DNA from: an uncultured Actinomyces sp.
Lineage (GTDB): Bacteria > Actinomycetota > Actinomycetes > Actinomycetales > Actinomycetaceae
Assembly: GCA_900554605.1 (NCBI GenBank)
Contig: USHU01000017.1
Coordinates: forward strand, 1 to 12,121
Direction of reading: 5' to 3'
Length of the DNA: 12,121 nt
Part shown: one piece after another, positions 6,464-12,121 of the stretch
Numbering within the stretch: the stretch's first letter is position 1
Layout: each line of letters opens with the position of its first letter
The notes under the pieces: generated by a model
What the model saw: the letters and a program-made list of their open reading frames with translations, nothing else
What the model was told of the DNA's origin: nothing
Databases searched by the model: none
Translations under genes and position numbers: made by a program

Positions 6464-7225
6464 ATGGGTACAGCACTTGTGACCGGGGCAACCTCTGGTA
6501 TTGGTGAGGAATTTTGTTGGCAACTGGCTGCGGCGCACCACGATGTGGTTGTGGTCGCGCGGCGCAAGGACAAACTCGAGGAACTGGCTGAACAACTCCG
6601 CCAGATCGCGGGTGTACGCGTAGAGGTACTCGCTGCGGATCTCAGTGTCGCTGAAGATGTCGAACGTGTAGCTGCTCGTCTTCGCCAGGATGAGGCGCCC
6701 ATCGGTTTGCTGGTCAATAATGCGGGCTTTGCATTGGGGAAGGCCTTCGTTGATAACTCCCTTGAGGCTGAAGAGAATGCGCTGGACGTCATGGTTCGCG
6801 CTCCCATGGTTTTGAGCTATGCGGCAGCTCGGGCAATGCGCGCTCGTGGGCGCGGGGCAATTTGCAATCTTTCGTCAGTTGCTTCGGAGACGGGTGCTGG
6901 GACTTACAGTGCGCACAAGGCGTGGATCAGGGCCTTTAGTGAAGGTCTTTCCGAGGAATTGCGGGGGAGCGGTGTGACGGTGACCGCGGTGTGTCCAGGC
7001 CCCGTGCATACGAACTTCTTCGAGGCCGCTGGGGTCGATATGTCCTCGGCACCCCAGTGGCTGTGGGCGAGCCCTGAGCAAGTTGTTTCCGAGGCCTTGG
7101 ATGCGGTTCGTCGCGGACAGGTGCTCGTTACGCCGCGTCCCGTTTACAAACTTGCGATGGGCGCCATGCGGGTTTCTCCGCGTTGGCTCACGCGGAGGGT
7201 GATGCGTAGCATTCCGCATATGTGA
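6464..7225 (+). CDS. Short-chain dehydrogenase/reductase (classical SDR)
   Basis: The 253-residue protein is a classical Rossmann-fold SDR. It has the cofactor motif TGATSGIG at 7-14, NNAG at 85-88, Asn/Ser of NLSS at 135-138, catalytic Tyr148 and Lys152 in YSAHK, and PGPVHTNF near 170-180. The basic pair ARR after beta-strand 2 (residues 32-34) suggests NADP(H) rather than NAD(H). The substrate cannot be told from sequence; the closest general type is the YqjQ/DltE-like group of uncharacterised oxidoreductases. The C-terminus (about 225-253) is rich in Arg and Met with amphipathic character, as in SDRs that touch membranes. It is divergent from xth and appears leaderless, with a TAAAAT -10 box ending 7 nt before the ATG. 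Confidence 0.93.
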   Translation: MGTALVTGATSGIGEEFCWQLAAAHHDVVVVARRKDKLEELAEQLRQIAGVRVEVLAADLSVAEDVERVAARLRQDEAPIGLLVNNAGFALGKAFVDNSLEAEENALDVMVRAPMVLSYAAARAMRARGRGAICNLSSVASETGAGTYSAHKAWIRAFSEGLSEELRGSGVTVTAVCPGPVHTNFFEAAGVDMSSAPQWLWASPEQVVSEALDAVRRGQVLVTPRPVYKLAMGAMRVSPRWLTRRVMRSIPHM

Positions 7226-7281
7226 AGCGTCGCGCTTTGGGGCGTGAGGCTCTGCGAAGGAGGCGCGGCCTCGTCGCGAAA

Positions 7282-7324
7282 TTGACGGAGCCCCATTTCT
7301 AGAGTGATAATGATTCTCATTATG
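7282..7324 (+). promoter_or_regulatory. Promoter and Fur/Zur-type box covering the start of the anchor-M gene
   Basis: TTGACG (7282-7287), an 18-nt spacer and GATAAT (7306-7311) form a good housekeeping promoter; transcription should start near 7318. The palindrome ATAATGA-ttc-TCATTAT (7307-7323) overlaps the -10 box, the start site and the ATG at 7322. The 19-mer at 7306-7324 agrees with the classic Fur box GATAATGATAATCATTATC at 16 of 19 positions. A Fur-family repressor is expected; Zur (zinc) is favoured because anchor-M proteins are linked to zinc/manganese transport genes, but Fur (iron) is not excluded. Confidence 0.8.
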
Positions 7325-10114
7325 AGAACAAAGAGACTGATTTCCGCGGGAGCCCTTGCCCTTACTCTCGTGTTTGCCCCCCAAGCGGCATGGGCAGGAC
7401 CCGACCGCGACACCGAATGGGTTGTCACTGGACAACACGTTGATGCTCCCATTCCCATCTGGCACGCTGACACGCGTAGTTTCACCATGAACACCATCAA
7501 CATGCCGGTTGAAAAGACCGTCCTATGGTTACCGAAGGCCTGGGCGGGAAGCGGTGCACAGGATGCGAAGTACCAACTAGAAGTCCCTGAGAAGCGCCCC
7601 GATCTTGCTTTCTTGGGTCCCGAGCACTCGGTGCTCAACGCAGCCCCGCAAAACCCCGGTCCCAATAACACTCCAATCTGGGCAGGGCTTGGAGCCGACT
7701 CCTCGGTCGAGTGGGCAGCCCCTGATGAATTTGACGGAAGCACCTACACGCTCGACCTCATCAATGTTGATGGCCCCGGCCGGATGGAAATGTTCATCGA
7801 CCACGGAGATTCAGTCTCTCGTTTCCTTTCCAGTCACGATATTGCTTATCGTTCGGTTTACAACCCGCGCCACACGCATCTCTTCACGACCTTTACGCAG
7901 CCTGGCCGCTACCAGGCCCGCTTCCGGGTTAATGCCCGCTCGATTGATGGCACGACTATTTACACTTCTCCCATCCAGTCACTGACGTGGCAGGTCGGCG
8001 GCTCGAATCCTGCTTCTGGAAGCATCAAGGATATTCACGAGGCCTTCGCAGCGGCGCCCACCGAGCGCAGTGACGGCGCGCAGGCACGTCCTTCCCTTAC
8101 GCTTGCTCCCAATCCGCAGCGTGAACATCCTGGTGATCAGCACCTCAGTGAGATCACTTTCAACAGTGGAAATCCAGGGGATCAAGGACGTCTGTGGCTC
8201 ACCGTCAACGGGTATTTCTTGACCGAAGAGCCCGTCGTCGATGGGCGTGCACAGGTACGCGAACTCCTCGGCGATGATGACGCGCTGATTCAGGCGGTCT
8301 TCATTCCCGAGGCTGGAAGCGGGGCCGCGCGCTGGGCCTCGACACCTCAAGCCTTTTCCCAGCGAGATCGAGCGGAAATACGTGTCACCCGATCAAGCTC
8401 TGTCATCATTGAACCCTCAAACCCGGACCCGAGCCCCGTCTGGGACCCCGCGCACATTTCAGTGTCGCGTCCGGGGGTGCATGTCTCATATGTCCGCAAG
8501 GAAGGAAGCGAAGACCAATACACGGTTCAGGTCCAAGCCGATGATCCCGAATTGCGCGCAGCCTACAAGGTTGAGTTCTTTGAAAGTGAATACGATTTCT
8601 CGCCGTGGTGCGCCATCGAAGGCACGCTCGGAAAGGGCGGAATCGATGTTCAGCAGCAAGACCTTGGGGCCTGCGTGGGCCAGCCCATGTATATGAAATT
8701 CACTGTTCGCCCGCACCCGAAGTCCTTGGCCTCGATGACGACGAAAGCGCAAGAAGATGTCGAACTGTCTTCATCATTCGGGCTTGATCTGAAGTTGAAG
8801 ATGTGGCCGGGTGGAAACACGGTTGAGCCCACTCCAACACCAACGACGCAGCCGCTCATTCCTACGCCGCAGCCGTCTGCATCTGCATCGCCTGCCCCAA
8901 ATATTCCAGATACGAGCAACGACCACGCAGCTGACGAGCTGAAGACGAATCCTGTTGAGCTCACGCACGGACACATGGACCTGCGCCTTCGCACAGATTC
9001 TTCCAGTCCAACGAAGTACTCGTTGGTACTTAAGGACGACTCACTGACGGGTGAGAAAACCTCGGTCATGCGCTCAATCGACTCGGTGACCTGGAAGGTC
9101 GGTGTGAACGCCCGCTTTACACGCCCTCAGAGCCTGACAGACCCAAGCTATGACGTTCTCGGTGCGATTGGTGAATCCAGCTATGTGCTGCCTGAAACCC
9201 AAAACCCTGACATCGTCTGGCCCGGAGTAAGCACGGAAGGGATTGACTATTCTCTCTTCCCCAAGGGAATCGACTATGAAGTCCGCGTGCTCGAATCTCC
9301 GAAGGACTCCCGTGTCGCATTCTTCCAAACGGGCACCTTCGGCGGCCCAGCACAGGTCATGATCGATTCTGCGAACCCCGCGCTCTCGCGAATTCACACG
9401 GATTCGCCGACTCACATGCACGCAAATTGGGTCTTCTCGCGCCCAGGTCGCTATCGTCTGCAGATCCGCGCCCTCGACGGAGACAAGGAAATTGCGGCAC
9501 CGGTGAGTTGGATTGCTTCCATTCACGAGGCCGCAGCTCAGCCGGAGCCATCTAGCCCCTCGATCGTGGTTCCTTCCGCGCAGCCGACTTTGGCTCCTAC
9601 GCCTTCGGTGAGCGCATCCGCAGCGCCGAGCGTGCCTGCCCCTGCTGTTTCCTCAAACCCTGTGCCTGAAGCGCCGACTTCGACGCCTGCACCCGAGATT
9701 TCTCAAACTCCGGGGGATTCTCCCGCGAGCTCACCCGCAGCGCAGAATCCTCCTGCTCCGGGAACTTCTACAGTCGCGTCTTCCAACGCTGCACCCTCTC
9801 GAGCAGCCAGCCCGTTAGGACGAGTCAGCGCCGTTGAACGCTTGACGGGAGGACAGGTCTTCGGATCGAGCAGCAGTGCACAGAGCGCAACGAGTGCGGA
9901 TACAAGCCCTGCAGGTGAGCATAAGGAGGAAGCATCCACCTCACCGAGTGACGACGCGCAAGAAACGCCAGAGGCTAATCCCATTGCTTTGGCAGCAGAC
10001 TCTACAGCTGCACCATCGCGATCGCCGCTATCTCGCTGGTGGTGGATCCCCGTGGCTGCCGGAGCGATCGCGCTCGGCGCGGGCACCGCTGTCGTCATCA
10101 GAAGAAGAGGGTAA
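7322..10114 (+). CDS. Secreted membrane-anchored surface protein with two choice-of-anchor M domains
   Basis: The 930-residue protein has a Sec signal peptide (KR at 4-5, hydrophobic core, likely cut after AWA at 25). Domain one (about 30-225) has GQHVDAP (His39), FLGPEHSV, INVDGPGRMEMF and RHTHLFTTFTQPGRY (His184, His186). A middle beta-rich region (about 245-495) is unassigned and contains two cysteines. After a Pro/Thr linker (about 497-530), domain two has HGHMDLRL (His549, His551), VWPGVSTEGIDYS and THMHANWVFSRPGRY (His698, His700). A Ser/Pro/Ala-rich stalk (about 738-880) leads to a C-terminal helix after WWWIP and a RRRG tail; there is no LPXTG sortase site. These domains match the actinobacterial anchored-repeat family tied to zinc/manganese ABC transporters. 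The His clusters probably bind metal (inference). The upstream GTG at 7304 and ATG at 7310 lie inside the promoter/operator, so ATG 7322 is chosen. No ABC transporter gene is adjacent. Confidence 0.88.
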   Translation: MRTKRLISAGALALTLVFAPQAAWAGPDRDTEWVVTGQHVDAPIPIWHADTRSFTMNTINMPVEKTVLWLPKAWAGSGAQDAKYQLEVPEKRPDLAFLGPEHSVLNAAPQNPGPNNTPIWAGLGADSSVEWAAPDEFDGSTYTLDLINVDGPGRMEMFIDHGDSVSRFLSSHDIAYRSVYNPRHTHLFTTFTQPGRYQARFRVNARSIDGTTIYTSPIQSLTWQVGGSNPASGSIKDIHEAFAAAPTERSDGAQARPSLTLAPNPQREHPGDQHLSEITFNSGNPGDQGRLWLTVNGYFLTEEPVVDGRAQVRELLGDDDALIQAVFIPEAGSGAARWASTPQAFSQRDRAEIRVTRSSSVIIEPSNPDPSPVWDPAHISVSRPGVHVSYVRKEGSEDQYTVQVQADDPELRAAYKVEFFESEYDFSPWCAIEGTLGKGGIDVQQQDLGACVGQPMYMKFTVRPHPKSLASMTTKAQEDVELSSSFGLDLKLKMWPGGNTVEPTPTPTTQPLIPTPQPSASASPAPNIPDTSNDHAADELKTNPVELTHGHMDLRLRTDSSSPTKYSLVLKDDSLTGEKTSVMRSIDSVTWKVGVNARFTRPQSLTDPSYDVLGAIGESSYVLPETQNPDIVWPGVSTEGIDYSLFPKGIDYEVRVLESPKDSRVAFFQTGTFGGPAQVMIDSANPALSRIHTDSPTHMHANWVFSRPGRYRLQIRALDGDKEIAAPVSWIASIHEAAAQPEPSSPSIVVPSAQPTLAPTPSVSASAAPSVPAPAVSSNPVPEAPTSTPAPEISQTPGDSPASSPAAQNPPAPGTSTVASSNAAPSRAASPLGRVSAVERLTGGQVFGSSSSAQSATSADTSPAGEHKEEASTSPSDDAQETPEANPIALAADSTAAPSRSPLSRWWWIPVAAGAIALGAGTAVVIRRRG

Positions 10115-10184
10115 TACTCGTCTATTCCCGTGGATTTCTTACCTGACTCAGGAGATCTTTGGGATATAGACTGTAGCTACCAGA

Positions 10185-10224
10185 ACCGGTTCCGCCCGAA
10201 AGGGTCCAGGGCCGGTCTTCTTTT
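10185..10224 (+). terminator. Probable rho-independent terminator after the anchor-M gene
   Basis: ACCGG (10185-10189) pairs with CCGGT (10212-10216). Inside it CCC-gaaa-GGG (10195-10204) forms a second small stem with a GAAA tetraloop, and further C-G pairs are possible between them. The T-rich run TCTTCTTTT follows (10216-10224). The rest of the 125-bp gap (10115-10239) holds no gene that I can support. Confidence 0.65.
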
Positions 10225-10239
10225 GCTGCAAGGAATGTT

Positions 10240-10710
10240 CTAGCGAATCGACTCCATAACCCGCACGCCGTCCAAGACAGGCATGTAGGGCAGGGGATCG
10301 ATCCCCTCTTCAAGGACGTAATCCGTCAGCTGAGTGCGCACCACCTCGCGCAAAAGCTCCGGGTCCCACGGCTTGGCAATGTAGTAGTCCAATCCCGCCT
10401 GATTGAGCGCGCGAATCGTGTCGCTCTGATCGGCCTGACCGGTCACCAGCACTGTTCGCGTGGAAGCAAAGTGCGGATTTGCAGTGAGCTCGACCAAAAA
10501 ATCGACACCGGACTTGCCCGGAAGACGGTGGTCAGAAAGAACAAGGGCAAGCTCATCCCCGTCATCGGTAATTTCTTCGATGACGCTCCACGCATCTTCA
10601 ACATCTTCCGCGAGCTCCAAACGAACGCGGCCCTCGAAATCTTCAAGGTCACGTTCCAGTGCCTGGCGAACATCGGCCTCGTCTTCGAGGGACAAAATGG
10701 TCAGGGTCAT
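10240..10710 (-). CDS. Single-domain response regulator (receiver without output domain)
   Basis: The 156-residue protein is a CheY-like receiver domain: acidic pocket Glu9/Asp10, phospho-acceptor Asp60 in VLSDHRLPG (codon 10531-10533), Thr90 in VLVTG, and Lys113 in YYIAKPWD. After the fold (about 1-128) only a short tail remains, LTDYVLEEGIDPLPYMPVLD and a few residues, with no DNA-binding, enzymatic or RNA-binding domain. Its output must therefore be protein-protein contact or a phosphorelay step. The ATG overlaps the kinase stop codon as ATGA (10707-10710), and a strong ribosome binding site GAGGAGG lies at 10715-10721 with 4-nt spacing, so it is the co-translated partner of the kinase. 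In related actinobacteria similar receivers are fused to a thioredoxin-reductase-like domain; that domain is absent here. Confidence 0.92.
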   Translation of the reverse strand: MTLTILSLEDEADVRQALERDLEDFEGRVRLELAEDVEDAWSVIEEITDDGDELALVLSDHRLPGKSGVDFLVELTANPHFASTRTVLVTGQADQSDTIRALNQAGLDYYIAKPWDPELLREVVRTQLTDYVLEEGIDPLPYMPVLDGVRVMESIR

Positions 10711-12121
10711 GATTCCTCCTCGTGAACATGATGTAGTGGAAGCAGGATCCGCATAATTGTGGACCCCGGGTGAGAGTCAATAGTGAGCTGACCATCCAGA
10801 TCAGCGATGATCGAATGAACAATGGACATGCCCATTCCCAAACCGAAACGCACACGACCGGCCTTCGTCGTGAAGTGTGGTTCCATAATGCGTTCGAGGA
10901 CCTGTGGAGAAATCCCCGGTCCGTTATCGCACACGCACACTTCGACGCCGTCGCCGGAATTTGCGACGGTAATGGTGATGCGTGCTTCCGCGTGGCCTCG
11001 TGCAGGAAGTTTCTTTTCCGAGGCCGCGCCTTCTTGCCCCTGCGCCTTGAGGTCCGCCTCTTCGTCCTCAATTGCTTCGGCGGCGTTGACAATGAGATTT
11101 GTCCACACCTGCTGGAGCTTGGCGGGGTGAGCGAGGATGGGAGGGACATCCTCGTATTCACACACGACCTCAATACCGTGGACGCGGTGGGAGGTCAGTC
11201 GCAAGACATCATCAATTCCCCGCCGAACATCAACTTCCTTGAGATCATCGGCATCGGGGCGCGCATATCCCTTCAGGGACTGGGTAAGGGAAATAATGCG
11301 TTCTCCCGAGGCCAACACTGACCGCAATGAGCCTCCTAGGCGTGCCCCTGCTTGGAAAGCTTCTAGTTGAGCGGGGTCGTTTGCTAAAGCGTGCGCGTGG
11401 GCGGTGTCAGTTAAACCAGCGCGAATGAGCTGACGGATGACACTGCGATCGTGAAGGATGGGAAGGAGTTCTTTTTGGAGTTCCCTCTCGCGTGCGGTAG
11501 ACAGCGGCGGAGAGTCCATCGCACAATCAAGTGCACTGCGGCAGGCCTCGGGCGCGCGCGAAGCCATCACCGCCTCGGCGTCCTCGCGCAGATGCCCAGC
11601 CGCGCGCAGAAGAGCTGTCACGGGATTGTTGAGCTCGTGAGCGATTCCTGCACTGAGCTCACCGAGCATAGCAAAGCGTGCGCGCTCAACAAGCTCGGCG
11701 CGGGTTGCGCGAAGATCTTCAAGGGTTGCAGCTAACTCTTCTTTTTGACGTTCGAGGTCTTCGGCAAGCATTGCGTTTTCCAAGTGCAGGTCCTCGGCAC
11801 GCATGAGTCGGCGCGTCAGTGAACGAATTGCCAGCGCGGTCAAGACTGTCGAAATTGAGGGATCTTCGGTTAATGCGATCTGAAGCTGCTCGGTCGTCAG
11901 GCGCACGACGGTCGCTTCGCTTGTCGTCAGTGCGGTGAAAAAGGCGTTTTCTCCTCGAGCGAGCGAAATCAGACCAATGAGTGGACCCGAGGTTGCAAGG
12001 TGGGCAAGGACCTCACCGTGGCGAGAATCGCGGTGCAGGGAAACTGTCCCCTCAAGAACCAAATGAACAGCCTCGACCCGGTGTCCTTGGGTGAGAAGGT
12101 GCGTGCCGCGGGGGAGACGAA
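10707..12121 (-). CDS. Histidine kinase with CRP-like cyclic-nucleotide-binding sensor domain (N-terminus outside the window)
   Basis: The frame stays open to the window edge, beyond the TTG at 12062. The upstream codons read RLPRGTHLLTQGHRVEAVHL and continue into VLEGTVSLHRDS, a cyclic-nucleotide-binding (cNMP/CRP) beta-barrel. Next come a helical, coiled-coil stretch (about 11735-11800), the DHp H-box FAMLGELSAGIAHELNNPVT with phospho-acceptor His at 11637-11639, and a HATPase domain with N-box NLIVNAAEAI, G1 DNGPGI, F-box HFTTK and G2 GLGMGM. The two DHp helices are separated by an extra segment of roughly 90 residues. There is no transmembrane segment in the visible part, so the kinase is probably cytosolic and senses a soluble signal; nucleotide binding is not proven. 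It should phosphorylate the overlapping response regulator. The visible part has 470 residues; the start and promoter lie beyond 12121. Confidence 0.92.
   Translation of the reverse strand, partial: RLPRGTHLLTQGHRVEAVHLVLEGTVSLHRDSRHGEVLAHLATSGPLIGLISLARGENAFFTALTTSEATVVRLTTEQLQIALTEDPSISTVLTALAIRSLTRRLMRAEDLHLENAMLAEDLERQKEELAATLEDLRATRAELVERARFAMLGELSAGIAHELNNPVTALLRAAGHLREDAEAVMASRAPEACRSALDCAMDSPPLSTARERELQKELLPILHDRSVIRQLIRAGLTDTAHAHALANDPAQLEAFQAGARLGGSLRSVLASGERIISLTQSLKGYARPDADDLKEVDVRRGIDDVLRLTSHRVHGIEVVCEYEDVPPILAHPAKLQQVWTNLIVNAAEAIEDEEADLKAQGQEGAASEKKLPARGHAEARITITVANSGDGVEVCVCDNGPGISPQVLERIMEPHFTTKAGRVRFGLGMGMSIVHSIIADLDGQLTIDSHPGSTIMRILLPLHHVHEEES

Noticed and set aside
6425..6595. 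N-terminal extension of xth to 6595
   Set aside because: The 57 extra residues show no similarity to Xth proteins and would overlap the SDR gene; MRLATWNVNS is the normal family start.
7257..7263. AAGGAGG, a strong ribosome binding motif between the SDR and anchor-M genes
   Set aside because: No ATG, GTG or TTG start lies at a suitable distance with a following open frame; it is too far from ATG 7322 and upstream of the predicted transcription start.
7226..7281. Terminator after the SDR gene
   Set aside because: Only short, poorly placed GC stems are present and no T-run follows, so I cannot support an intrinsic terminator here.
8822..8910. Repetitive Pro/Thr/Ser-coding stretch as a tandem DNA repeat
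   Set aside because: The repetition is at the amino-acid level (a linker between domains); I see no exact tandem DNA unit.

Overview
The window reads as chromosomal DNA of a moderately high G+C actinobacterium, most likely of the family Actinomycetaceae (Actinomyces/Schaalia type). This rests on the gatD-type amidotransferase end, ClpB under a HAIR (HspR) operator with an overlapping SigR/SigH-type promoter, a histidine kinase with a CRP-like sensor, a 'choice-of-anchor M' surface protein, and apparently leaderless starts. The genus is an inference. I see no insertion sequence, phage gene, CRISPR array, tRNA or rRNA. This is mostly core genome with some accessory cell-surface and regulatory content.

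Layout. (1) 2-1148, plus strand: the 3' end of gatD (lipid II amidation, cell wall), overlapped by a gene for a two-helix membrane protein of unknown role, closed by a strong terminator. (2) 1261-4009, plus: the clpB disaggregase as a self-contained stress unit with HAIR operator, GGAAT-N18-GTT promoter, short structured leader, gene and terminator. (3) 4017-5655, plus: a TetR-family regulator and, 3 nt later, a cytoplasmic class C-like serine hydrolase, probably one operon. (4) 5639-6424, minus: exonuclease III-family DNA repair enzyme (xth), overlapping the hydrolase tail to tail. (5) 6464-7225, plus: a short-chain dehydrogenase/reductase, divergent from xth across 39 bp. (6) 7282-10224, plus: a large secreted, membrane-anchored protein with two choice-of-anchor M domains, whose promoter and start codon are covered by a Fur/Zur-type box, ending at a probable terminator. 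(7) 10240-12121, minus: a two-component pair made of a cyclic-nucleotide-binding-domain histidine kinase (its N-terminus lies beyond the window) and a single-domain response regulator, joined by an ATGA overlap.

How it works together. The window joins several independent transcription units rather than one pathway. The best regulatory signals are at clpB (heat repression by HspR combined with thiol-oxidative sigma activation) and at the anchor-M gene (probable zinc or iron repression of an almost leaderless mRNA). No clearly new multi-gene system is visible. The most unusual items are the orphan metal-box-controlled surface protein, the dual-control clpB promoter, and the CRP-domain kinase with its output-less regulator.
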